A stretch of DNA of 6,763 nt from Phycisphaerae bacterium (GCA_014380825.1 JACMJD010000486.1:1-6763), one strand, 5' to 3'; positions 1 to 5,308 are shown, counted from the first letter of the stretch. The notes: generated from the sequence alone by a model not told the origin. A program made the numbers and translations.

Positions 1-2
1 CA

Positions 3-101
3 TGCAACCCGCGCCGCGATGAAAACGGCGCGCGTCCGGTCGCGGCGAAACTATCGCAAGTCGCCGCGACCGCCGACGCCTCAATCACGGAGGATCGCTA
101 A
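3..101 (+). CDS. C-terminal tail of an unidentified upstream gene (partial)
   Basis: The frame starting at base 3 is open from the window edge to a TAA at 99-101. It encodes about 32 residues ending in SITEDR. The TAA overlaps the ATG of the next gene (TAATG), a common arrangement for translationally coupled phage genes, and the third codon positions are mostly G or C. I do not recognise the product. The frame starting at base 1 is also open for a similar distance, so the choice of frame rests on the stop/start overlap and codon composition. The gene body lies outside the window. Confidence 0.45.
   Translation, partial: CNPRRDENGARPVAAKLSQVAATADASITEDR
89..93 (+). promoter_or_regulatory. Shine-Dalgarno site of the Lar-like gene
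   Basis: GGAGG sits 7 bases before the ATG at 101. It is the strongest ribosome binding site in the window and supports that start codon. Confidence 0.7.
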
Positions 102-331
102 TGGCAGATGAACGCGACATCGAGAAAGCGGAGAACGAAGGCATGCCGACACCCGACGACACGCGTCTTCTGCCGTGCCCGTTCTGTGGTGGGGCTGGTT
201 TTGAAGAGCGCGGCCTTATGGGAGCGGTCGTAGTGCGGTGCGCGAATCTGGATTGCAAGGTCAGCGTCATCGCCGGTCCGTTTACGAGCTCGAATCTGGC
301 GGCGGTGGCGTGGAACACTCGACATGGCTGA
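101..331 (+). CDS. Lar-family zinc-ribbon protein (restriction alleviation type)
   Basis: This 76-residue protein carries the LLPCPFCGG signature of the Lar family at residues 23-31. A second cysteine pair follows at C47 and C52, and the C-terminal AVAWNTR (residues 68-74) matches the family's usual A-x-x-x-WN-R ending. Four cysteines (26, 29, 47, 52) imply one bound zinc. The second pair is spaced by four residues instead of the usual two, which is slightly unusual. In the Rac prophage, Lar lowers type I restriction and boosts modification by the host enzyme. Many phage proteins carry the family name on the zinc ribbon alone, so that activity is inference here. The start is set by GGAGG 7 bases upstream. 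The stop overlaps the next ATG by 8 bases (ATGGCTGA), indicating coupling in one operon. Confidence 0.75.
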   Translation: MADERDIEKAENEGMPTPDDTRLLPCPFCGGAGFEERGLMGAVVVRCANLDCKVSVIAGPFTSSNLAAVAWNTRHG

Positions 332-1298
332 AGCGCCGAAAACCTTATCTCCCGACGCGCGTCGCGTGATCCGCTTGCTTCGGATCGCGGCCGAGAAATG
401 CCGACGCATCGTCCTTAATCCTCCGGGCGGCACGGAGAGCGCTCGCGCCTTCGCCAGCAGCCGCGCCGCAGCGCAACTGGCGGAGATCAATCGCGAGCTC
501 GATCAACTGAAGGTCGTCGCCGTGCGTGTCGGCAACGCAGAGATCGAGCGCAAGTATCGGGAGGGCCTGATCGCCGCCGAGAAGATGGCCAAGGATGCGG
601 GCGTGCGCCGGGCAGGCTCGGCTGTCGCCGGCACGTTCTCTCGCGTCGATCGACGCCAGGCGGAAGTGCTATCACGCGACGTCGCCACGAACCTGATTAA
701 AGCAATCGACTCGATAAAGCGCGTCACCGGGCGCGTGGTCCGGCAGACGCAGGCGCTCGGGCTCAACGACAAGAAAGTGAATCGAATCATCGCCGGTGGA
801 ACGATCGAAGGCATGCCGGCCGACACGTTGAGGAAGCTGCGCAAAGAAACGCGGCGCATCGCCAACGGCGGCTTCGTCGAGACTGTCAACAAGACGACCG
901 GCGTCGTGACGCGGCATCGACCTGACGACTATGCCGACCTTGTGTACCAAACCAAGACACGCGAAGCCACGCGCATCGCGACGGCCGAGCGGCTCAGCGA
1001 GCGTGGCATCGACCTGGTGAAGATCATCGGCAGCAACTCCGTGAACTTCTGCACGCATTTCGTTGGGAAGGTCTATTCGATCAGCGGTAAGAGCACCGAG
1101 TATCCGGCGCTCAGCAGCCTGCCTGGCGGCGGTCCTCCATTTCATCCGCGCTGCTCGAAAACCATCGTGGCATTCATCCTCCTCCTGGCGACACCAAAGC
1201 AGATCGACGACTCGAAACAGACCGCCGCGACACGCGAGCTCTCAGGCAAGACGGCCGCGGAGGCTCAGAAGATCGCCCGACAACGAAAGGCAGCGTGA
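324..1298 (+). CDS. MuF-like / phage minor capsid (head morphogenesis) protein
   Basis: This is a 324-residue basic, soluble protein. The C-terminal third (about residues 205-285) carries the pattern of phage minor-capsid/MuF proteins: an A-T-R-I-A-T-A-E-R helix (215-223), then FCTHFVGKVYSI with C243 and H245, then PPFHPRC (271-277). That corresponds to the conserved 'C..C/H ... G ... HP.C' arrangement of these proteins. The N-terminal 200 residues are helical and rich in Arg, Lys and Ala and resemble nothing I can name. MuF-type proteins are minor virion components placed near the portal and are sometimes ejected with the DNA. No portal, terminase or capsid gene is next to it. Instead it lies between a Lar-like gene and GemA, which is unusual. 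It overlaps the upstream gene by 8 bases, and its stop is 3 bases before the gemA ATG. The family assignment is fairly good; the virion role is inferred. Confidence 0.65.
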   Translation: MAEAPKTLSPDARRVIRLLRIAAEKCRRIVLNPPGGTESARAFASSRAAAQLAEINRELDQLKVVAVRVGNAEIERKYREGLIAAEKMAKDAGVRRAGSAVAGTFSRVDRRQAEVLSRDVATNLIKAIDSIKRVTGRVVRQTQALGLNDKKVNRIIAGGTIEGMPADTLRKLRKETRRIANGGFVETVNKTTGVVTRHRPDDYADLVYQTKTREATRIATAERLSERGIDLVKIIGSNSVNFCTHFVGKVYSISGKSTEYPALSSLPGGGPPFHPRCSKTIVAFILLLATPKQIDDSKQTAATRELSGKTAAEAQKIARQRKAA

Positions 1299-1301
1299 TC
1301 C

Positions 1302-1826
1302 ATGCCAACACCCCTGCAACTTCGAATGATCCACATCGCATCACGCCAAGTCGGCTTGAACGATCGACAGTACCGGATGGTGCTTCAATCCATCGCGCAG
1401 GTCGACAGCGCGAAGTACCTCGACAACGTGCAGATCGAAGATGTGATGGCAGTGTTCGAGGAAAAGGGATTTCGGCAGAAGGGACAGCCGGAAGATTACT
1501 GGCGTCAGAAGGTCACTCAGCGCGGGCGATTCGCCAACGCGCGCATGGTCCACAAGATCGAGAGCCTCGGTCGATCGGTTCGCTACTGCGTGCCCGCGAT
1601 GTGCGAGCGATTCAGCAAGGGACGCGCGCAAACGCCCGGTCAACTCACGCCGCACGAAGCGTACGGGCTGATCGAAGCGCTCAAGGACATCTACCAGCGC
1701 GAGCAGTTGCCTGATCGCCAGGAGCGCGACGCCGCCGCAGATGAAGCGGACTTCATCGCCGCGCAACAGGCCAAGAAAACAGACGTCAAGGATGACGCAC
1801 GTGGCCTCTTCAACACGAGCGCTTAA
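1302..1826 (+). CDS. gemA: GemA/gp16-family protein (DUF1018) of Mu-like phages
   Basis: This 174-residue protein has the N-terminal GemA/gp16 pattern: basic I-H-I-A-S-R-Q-V-G-L-N-D-R-Q-Y-R (about residues 10-25), then V-L-Q-S-I-A with DSAKYLD (35-41), and a following helix with V-F-E-E-K-GF (51-57). The length is close to that of Mu gp16. Mu GemA is an early, non-essential protein reported to affect host gene expression and DNA topology; the biochemistry is not settled. The gene is a near-exclusive marker of Mu-like transposable phages, where it sits between the transposition genes and the middle activator Mor. AAAGG at 1286-1290 is a possible ribosome site, 11 bases from the ATG. The 3' end overlaps the next gene by 35 bases if that gene starts at 1792. 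Confidence 0.8.
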   Translation: MPTPLQLRMIHIASRQVGLNDRQYRMVLQSIAQVDSAKYLDNVQIEDVMAVFEEKGFRQKGQPEDYWRQKVTQRGRFANARMVHKIESLGRSVRYCVPAMCERFSKGRAQTPGQLTPHEAYGLIEALKDIYQREQLPDRQERDAAADEADFIAAQQAKKTDVKDDARGLFNTSA

Positions 1827-2085
1827 GCCGCTCAAAGAATTTCGCATCCCGCCCGAGGAGCTCGATCGCAGCATCAATGCCGCGATCCGCGTCGGCACGT
1901 TCGCGCGTCACGTCCAACACTTCTGCGAAGGCTGCCGTCAGATGGTTGATTCGATTTATTACGTCGTGCCTGGCTCACATGATGAGCTGTGTCCCGAGTG
2001 CGCCAACAAAGCGGGTCATGGTCCAAAGCAGGACGCAGAAAGGTTGAACGGCAAGGATGCCCGACGACGAACTGTTCCAGCGTAG
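1792..2085 (+). CDS. Small four-cysteine (zinc-finger-like) phage protein, function unknown
   Basis: This 97-residue protein has two CxxC pairs, CEGC (residues 45-48) and CPEC (67-70), separated by 18 residues. That spacing fits a single zinc ribbon or treble-clef site. The N-terminal part (about 10-40) is a basic, probably helical segment, and the C-terminal tail after residue 75 is polar and basic. I do not recognise the family. The Mu protein Com is also a small zinc-finger regulator, but there is no sequence similarity that lets me equate them. I chose the ATG at 1792. An in-frame upstream ATG at 1741 would add 17 basic residues and overlap gemA by 86 bases. CAAGG lies directly against the 1792 ATG with no proper spacing, so translation is probably coupled to gemA. 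The 3' end overlaps the following gene by 29 bases. Confidence 0.65.
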   Translation: MTHVASSTRALKPLKEFRIPPEELDRSINAAIRVGTFARHVQHFCEGCRQMVDSIYYVVPGSHDELCPECANKAGHGPKQDAERLNGKDARRRTVPA

Positions 2086-2665
2086 CACGTCCGGCCAGGC
2101 GGGCGAGAAGGCATCGCATCGCGTGGGCGCGTGGCGCGAGCGGATTCTCCGTCGCTTGGAAGAGTGCCCGTCCACGATCTTCGAAGTCGCCAAGCATTTC
2201 GGAGTTCCGGATCACACGATTAGCGGCCGGTTCAGCGAGCTCGTGAAAGACGGGTACATCGAGCACTCAGGCGATCGCCGCCGCAAGCCGCAGACCGACT
2301 GTGACGCTGAGGTTTACCAGCTCCGCCGCGCAGATCGCGGCGTCGAACCCGACCTTGCCGACAAGCTCGGCTATCCGCCGACGTTGAAAATCGGGAACGA
2401 TCTCTACGACCGGCAGCGCCTGCTTCTGCGCGAGAGCTACCCAGGCATTCCATACGCGCGCCGGGCCGACACCGGTGGGCTTCGCCACGTCGTGCGTGTC
2501 GCGCTGGTCGAGTGCGAGAAGTGCGGCAAGCCGATCACTATCGTCGGCAAGGATGACGACGGCCAGCAATTCCAGTGCATGAACTGCGCGACGGCATTTC
2601 GCGTGCGGTCTGTCAATGAAACTGGACGCGGCCCGATGCTTGCACTCGTCATGGAGGTGCTCTGA
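2057..2665 (+). CDS. Winged-helix DNA-binding protein with C-terminal zinc ribbon
   Basis: This is a 202-residue protein. Residues about 24-75 form a winged helix-turn-helix: a leading helix (WRERILRRLEECP), then T-I-F-E-V-A-K-H-F-G-V, then a recognition helix around TISGRFSELVKDG and the wing GYIEHSGDRR. Residues 153-177 hold CEKC and CMNC, a four-cysteine zinc ribbon, 17 residues apart. The middle part (90-145) contains a tyrosine- and arginine-rich segment that I cannot assign. The wing resembles DNA-binding domains used by phage regulators and replication-type proteins. Because it follows GemA, it occupies roughly the place of the Mu middle-gene activator Mor, but it does not look like Mor. 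A regulator role is inference. The start overlaps the upstream gene by 29 bases, with AAGG abutting the ATG, so coupled translation is likely. This is the last gene of the packed operon. Confidence 0.7.
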   Translation: MPDDELFQRSTSGQAGEKASHRVGAWRERILRRLEECPSTIFEVAKHFGVPDHTISGRFSELVKDGYIEHSGDRRRKPQTDCDAEVYQLRRADRGVEPDLADKLGYPPTLKIGNDLYDRQRLLLRESYPGIPYARRADTGGLRHVVRVALVECEKCGKPITIVGKDDDGQQFQCMNCATAFRVRSVNETGRGPMLALVMEVL

Positions 2666-2679
2666 TAGAGTAGAGGCGA

Positions 2680-2685
2680 TACAAT
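2680..2685 (+). promoter_or_regulatory. Possible -10 box before the FRG gene
   Basis: TACAAT lies 14 bases before the ATG at 2700, in the 34-base gap after the operon. No recognisable -35 box stands 16-18 bases upstream and no Shine-Dalgarno sequence precedes the ATG. A promoter here would give a very short leader. The support is positional only. Confidence 0.25.
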
Positions 2686-2699
2686 TCCGCCAACCACGC

Positions 2700-3455
2700 A
2701 TGTCGTTGATCTCGCCTCACAAGATCGAAGCGTTTGCGGACCTCTCCAACATCATCGGCGACGTTGCTCGCTTGTTCCCCTCCGAAGTTCTTTGGTTTCG
2801 AGGTCAGGCAGCACACCAAAACTGGCCGCTCGTTCCAGCGGTTCACCGGGACTTCGACAGCGAACGTGAAAAGAACATGTGCCAGCTTTTCATGTCGCAC
2901 GCGCAGGTGCGTAGAAGCACAACATGTCCTCCAGTGGATCAACCCGGTCAGTGGCTCGCCCTGATGCAGCACTACGGGTTGCCCACGCGCTTGCTCGATT
3001 GGACCGAATCGCTGCTCGTCGCTGCTTACTTTGCGATCGCGGATCATCCGTCAGGTGACGACGGCATTATCTGGGCGCTGGCGCCGGGACGCATGAACCA
3101 GCACAACGGGCCAGAGCCGGGGATATATCACGTCGCGGACCCAAAAGTACTTAAGGTGATTGTGCCGGCATTCAAGGGTGGAATGCCTCTGGCTGAAACC
3201 TACGCAGTGTTCACGCCCCAAATCGATCTGCGAATGATGGTACAGCACGGCCAGTATACGTTGCATGGTTCGCCCGCGCCGATCGAGCAACATGCGCACG
3301 CCGAGAAGTTTCTGCGTGGATTCCTGATCCCTTGGCAGTCGAAGCTGTTGATGCGCGGCGTACTCCACATCATGGGGATTCACAAGGCGAATCTCTTTCC
3401 TGATCTTCACAACTTGGCCCACCACTTGGCAGAGCACCATCGACCGCCGAAGTGA
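2700..3455 (+). CDS. FRG-domain protein
   Basis: This 251-residue protein has all the landmarks of the FRG domain. These are LWFRGQ at residues 31-36, the HYGLPTRLLDW block at 91-101 followed by a small-residue helix (AAYFAI), a second block RMMVQHGQYTLHG at 178-190, and the C-terminal GIHKANLFPDLHNLAHHL (197 bases to the stop upstream region, about residues 222-243). It appears full length. FRG domains are named for the Phe-Arg-Gly motif. They are common in prophages, islands and toxin- or defence-associated loci, and their biochemical activity is not established as far as I know. The ATG at 2700 is preferred over one at 2616, which would add 28 residues of unrelated sequence overlapping the previous gene. 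There is no Shine-Dalgarno site. A sampled block (2821-2880) is 57% GC, below the flanking genes, suggesting later acquisition. The next gene starts 73 bases downstream on the same strand. Confidence 0.85.
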   Translation: MSLISPHKIEAFADLSNIIGDVARLFPSEVLWFRGQAAHQNWPLVPAVHRDFDSEREKNMCQLFMSHAQVRRSTTCPPVDQPGQWLALMQHYGLPTRLLDWTESLLVAAYFAIADHPSGDDGIIWALAPGRMNQHNGPEPGIYHVADPKVLKVIVPAFKGGMPLAETYAVFTPQIDLRMMVQHGQYTLHGSPAPIEQHAHAEKFLRGFLIPWQSKLLMRGVLHIMGIHKANLFPDLHNLAHHLAEHHRPPK

Positions 3456-3461
3456 GCTTTC

Positions 3462-3482
3462 GTCCATCGTTACAATTTGGAC
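3462..3482 (+). promoter_or_regulatory. Inverted repeat around a TACAAT box
   Basis: Arms GTCCA (3462-3466) and TGGAC (3478-3482) flank an 11-base centre holding TTACAAT. This is an operator-like arrangement in the 73-base gap between the FRG gene and the membrane-protein gene. Five-base arms are short enough to occur by chance. Confidence 0.2.
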
Positions 3483-3516
3483 CCACGTGAATAATCGACC
3501 TGCTGAGAATCGTCTC

Positions 3517-3522
3517 TAAACT
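3517..3522 (+). promoter_or_regulatory. Possible -10 box immediately before the membrane-protein gene
   Basis: TAAACT (a TAnnnT box) ends 6 bases before the ATG at 3529. TCGACC at 3495-3500, 16 bases upstream, is a partial -35 match. There is no Shine-Dalgarno sequence, so the layout would fit a leaderless transcript. Confidence 0.3.
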
Positions 3523-3528
3523 ATCAGC

Positions 3529-4044
3529 ATGATCCCAACGATCCCTCCGCTGCCGACTGACAACCTGTACAAATTCATGGCGCTTTGCGGGCTGGCGATG
3601 GCCGTCGCCTGCGCCGGTCTCAGAGTCGTCAACGAGCGGAACATCATCGAAAAAGCGAATGTGTACTGGACTGCTTATTCAGTAGAGGTCGATGTAGCGC
3701 GAAGGAGACAGGAGATGCTGTTCCAGGATGACAAAGAAGAATTGCGCAACTCCGACTGGTGGAAACAGAGCGAGCAGCAAATCGACGAACTTCGAAGTCG
3801 CAGGGAGCCCTTGCAGACCGCGTGGAGAACGGCAGAGGAATCGGCAAATCGCATCTCGTCCTACCTGTTGTTCGGGATCATTCTGGGTGTTGGCATGATG
3901 GTCTTCGGCTTTGAACTCTGGTACTTCCGCGTGCAGCGCGTGCTGGATGAAAGCCTCGCCCTCGAACGCGCGCTGAAGAAACAACAGCTTAAGGCCGCAT
4001 CGGTGGGCGACCCGGAACCTTCCCGCCTCAGTACGCGAAGATGA
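3529..4044 (+). CDS. Small protein with two membrane segments, function unknown
   Basis: This is a 171-residue protein. A hydrophobic segment spans about residues 15-34 and a second, stronger one spans 111-133 (S-S-Y-L-L-F-G-I-I-L-G-V-G-M-M-V-F-G-F). Between them lie about 76 polar residues, rich in Glu, Gln, Arg and Trp, with heptad-like spacing from about 53 to 108 that could form a coiled coil. The C-terminal 38 residues are charged. A hairpin-type inner-membrane protein, with the loop on one side and both ends on the other, is the simplest reading. I recognise no family. It follows the FRG gene on the same strand with its own possible promoter. A sampled block (3661-3720) is 52% GC, the lowest I counted. 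Phage-encoded membrane proteins with this build include superinfection-exclusion and defence effectors, but that role is speculation here. The ATG at 3529 fits; a later ATG (residue 17) would cut into the first membrane segment. Confidence 0.6.
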   Translation: MIPTIPPLPTDNLYKFMALCGLAMAVACAGLRVVNERNIIEKANVYWTAYSVEVDVARRRQEMLFQDDKEELRNSDWWKQSEQQIDELRSRREPLQTAWRTAEESANRISSYLLFGIILGVGMMVFGFELWYFRVQRVLDESLALERALKKQQLKAASVGDPEPSRLSTRR

Positions 4045-4187
4045 AACTGCGCTTCGATCGGCCACTTCGCGTAATTGCCGGATTAATATTTCGCAACGTC
4101 TTCGCGACAATGCTCTGTGATCGTCGACACGGACGTCGACAACAAAAAGCGGGACCGACAAGAGTTGGAGCTCTTGCCGATCCCTGA
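4041..4187 (+). CDS. Possible small basic protein, weakly supported
   Basis: An ATG at 4041 overlaps the stop of the membrane-protein gene (ATGA) and opens 48 codons to a TGA at 4185-4187. The product is basic, with an Arg-rich segment around residues 26-35. The ATGA overlap is a typical coupling arrangement and is the only real support. The peptide resembles nothing I know, and its second half is read through an imperfect hairpin, so the stretch may be non-coding. Confidence 0.2.
   Translation: MKLRFDRPLRVIAGLIFRNVFATMLCDRRHGRRQQKAGPTRVGALADP
4123..4140. repeat. GTCGAC inverted/direct repeat upstream of the methyltransferase
   Basis: Two copies of the palindrome GTCGAC (4123-4128 and 4135-4140) are separated by six bases. 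The layout resembles a dimeric operator, about 125 bases before the methyltransferase ATG. GTCGAC is not rare in GC-rich DNA. Confidence 0.3.
4151..4184 (+). promoter_or_regulatory. Imperfect 14-bp hairpin in the methyltransferase leader
   Basis: GGGACCGACAAGAG (4151-4164) pairs with CTCTTGCCGATCCC (4171-4184) at 12 of 14 positions around the loop TTGGAG. No run of T follows, so it is not a standard terminator. It lies 81 bases before the methyltransferase start and could be a regulatory RNA structure or a protein-binding site. Confidence 0.4.
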
Positions 4188-4256
4188 CCAGTTGCCCATG
4201 CAAGGGGCCACCGGCTGGCGGTTTCATCGACCGTTCCAGCGCGGCGACTTTGCATC

Positions 4257-4260
4257 GGAG
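4257..4260 (+). promoter_or_regulatory. Shine-Dalgarno site of the methyltransferase gene
   Basis: GGAG is placed 5 bases before the ATG at 4266. It favours this start over the in-frame ATG at 4314, which has no such site. Confidence 0.5.
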
Positions 4261-4265
4261 CACGG

Positions 4266-4991
4266 ATGTTCAAGGACGTTTTGGAGGTTCTCACAGGTAG
4301 ACGTCGCTGGGCAATGATTCGCGGCGACGCCGTTCAACTGCTGAAGTTTTTACCGGACTGTTCGATTCATTCGTTTGTCACCGACCCGCCGTACGGCATC
4401 AACCTCAATCTTAACTGGAGCGGAAAAGATCGAACGGTGCGCGGCGACGGCAAGCTTGAGGCGCGCACGCTCTGGCGACGGTGGATTCCGGAAGCGCATC
4501 GCGCCGCCAAGCCGAACACCGGCCACGCGGTATTCGGCACGTGGAAGTCTCCCTGGATGCACGCGGTGCTCGCGCACACGTTCAAGGTGAAGGGCTGCAT
4601 CGTGTGGGACAAGAAGACGATCGGCCTGGGCTATCACCTCCGCCCTCGCTGGGAGTTGATCTACTTCTGCGCGAAGGGCATGCCTCGGCGGCGCGGCGTT
4701 TCAATTCCCGATGTGTGGGAGCATCCGCGACTGATGCGCACTCGGCACCCGTGTGAAAAGCCGATCGACCTTATGCGGCGCGCGGTGACCTTTACTACTA
4801 ATGTAGGAGACGTCGTCTGCGATCCGTTCGCCGGAATTGCTTCCACCGGCGTGGCCGCGCTGGCCGAAGGTCGACGGTTCATCGGCGTTGAAATCGATCG
4901 GCGGTATCTGCGCCTCGCCCAGCAACGTCTAGAAATTGCGGCACGGGAGGCGAAAACGGGCGCGCGCGCTGGCGCGCGGCGCGCGCCCTGA
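4266..4991 (+). CDS. DNA methyltransferase, N4-cytosine/N6-adenine type (orphan)
   Basis: This is a 241-residue enzyme. The catalytic motif DPPYG is at residues 40-44. The S-adenosylmethionine-binding motif DPFAG is at 186-190, and GVEID (207-211) follows it as the next strand. HPCEKP (161-166) is the typical lead-in to the cofactor domain. The order catalytic motif then cofactor motif is that of beta-class amino-methyltransferases, which methylate adenine N6 or cytosine N4 in DNA. The target sequence cannot be read from the protein. GDAVQLLKFLPD (20-31) is the usual N-terminal lead into DPPY. The central region (70-140) should hold target recognition and is small, as in phage enzymes. There is no endonuclease gene on either side, so it is probably an orphan that protects phage DNA or regulates expression. 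The Arg/Ala-rich C-terminus is coded by a GC hairpin. A sampled block (4441-4500) is 70% GC, unlike the two preceding genes. Confidence 0.9.
   Translation: MFKDVLEVLTGRRRWAMIRGDAVQLLKFLPDCSIHSFVTDPPYGINLNLNWSGKDRTVRGDGKLEARTLWRRWIPEAHRAAKPNTGHAVFGTWKSPWMHAVLAHTFKVKGCIVWDKKTIGLGYHLRPRWELIYFCAKGMPRRRGVSIPDVWEHPRLMRTRHPCEKPIDLMRRAVTFTTNVGDVVCDPFAGIASTGVAALAEGRRFIGVEIDRRYLRLAQQRLEIAAREAKTGARAGARRAP
4958..4988 (+). terminator. Perfect 10-bp GC hairpin at the end of the methyltransferase gene
   Basis: GGGCGCGCGC (4958-4967) and GCGCGCGCCC (4979-4988) are exact complements around an 11-base loop, ending at the base before the TGA. It is very stable but has no T tract, so it may act as an RNA-stabilising 3' structure or a weak, U-less terminator. 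It may also simply reflect a GC-repeat coding tail. Confidence 0.4.
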
Positions 4992-5009
4992 GAAGGTCGA
5001 TCGATGCCG

Positions 5010-5120
5010 CCTCGAAACGGCTTCGAATCGGCCTTTCGAATGCGACGTCGCGGTTTCGGGCCATATCCGCCAGCGCGCGCGCTTTTCTAAACTGCGGCCC
5101 CAAACGGGGCTGTTTCGAGG
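5010..5120. repeat. 12-bp inverted repeat pair, 11/12 identical
   Basis: CCTCGAAACGGC (5010-5021) is matched in inverted orientation by GCTGTTTCGAGG (5109-5120) at 11 of 12 positions, 87 bases apart. Two further TCGAA-containing copies, TCGAATCGG at 5023 and TCGAATGCG at 5036, follow the left arm in direct orientation. Repeats like these occur at transposase-binding ends of Mu-like elements, but the link is inferred. Confidence 0.4.
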
Positions 5121-5141
5121 GGTTGTCTAAAGTACGAACCC
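5086..5141 (+). repeat. Imperfect 16-bp direct repeat, 40 bases apart
   Basis: TCTAAACTGCGGCCCC (5086-5101) and TCTAAAGTACGAACCC (5126-5141) match at 12 of 16 positions, about four helical turns apart. The first eight bases also occur at 3515-3522. Confidence 0.3.
5095..5115 (+). terminator. Terminator-like hairpin after the methyltransferase
   Basis: A 7-bp stem (CGGCCCC with GGGGCTG, including one G-T pair) closes the loop AAAC and is followed by TTT. It lies about 100 bases after the methyltransferase stop. The T run is short, so this is a moderate candidate. Confidence 0.4.
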
Positions 5142-5196
5142 GAGCGGCCCGCGCCCGCGATGTCCCGCATTCTCCGGGCCTTTTCTGACGGATGTT

Positions 5197-5277
5197 GACG
5201 GTTGCTGCCGTCTAATGTCGCTCGTCCAATGACATTGGTGGGCCATTCGGGTTGGCGCGAGAGCGATGGCGCTCGCG
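5197..5277. repeat. Cluster of three hairpins, one a perfect odd palindrome
   Basis: Three structures follow each other. GACGG/CCGTC pairs around TTGCTG (5197-5212). CCAATGACATTGG (5226-5238) is a perfect 6+1+6 palindrome. CGCGAGAGC pairs with GCGCTCGCG around GATG with one mismatch (5256-5277). The first could fold in RNA; the second has a one-base centre and is more likely a DNA-binding site for a dimer. Confidence 0.4.
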
Positions 5278-5308
5278 GCCGTTCCTTGCCCTCGCTGCCA
5301 TGCGATCA

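Noticed and set aside
672..1145. Minus-strand open frame (157 codons) inside the MuF-like gene
   Set aside because: It is fully contained in a gene with conserved C-terminal motifs; no start signal or domain is visible.
1341..1898. Minus-strand open frame (185 codons) opposite gemA
   Set aside because: The plus strand has a recognisable GemA product and the antisense translation has no family features.
2616..2699. N-terminal extension of the FRG protein from an ATG at 2616
   Set aside because: It would overlap the winged-helix gene by 50 bases, has no ribosome site, and the added residues do not resemble FRG N-termini. The ATG at 2700 is a better start.
3679..4263. Long minus-strand open frame (194 codons) opposite the membrane-protein gene and its downstream gap
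   Set aside because: It is antisense to a gene with two clear membrane segments, its translation shows no recognisable domain, and it extends through the hairpin. It is best explained by few stop codons in GC-rich DNA.
4117..4317. Plus-strand GTG-start open frame of 66 codons overlapping the methyltransferase start
   Set aside because: No ribosome site, a 52-base overlap with a well-supported gene, and part of its translation is simply the hairpin read through.
5195..5216. TTGACG followed by TCTAAT as a sigma-70 promoter
   Set aside because: The two boxes are only 10 bases apart, too close for a normal promoter, and no gene follows directly.
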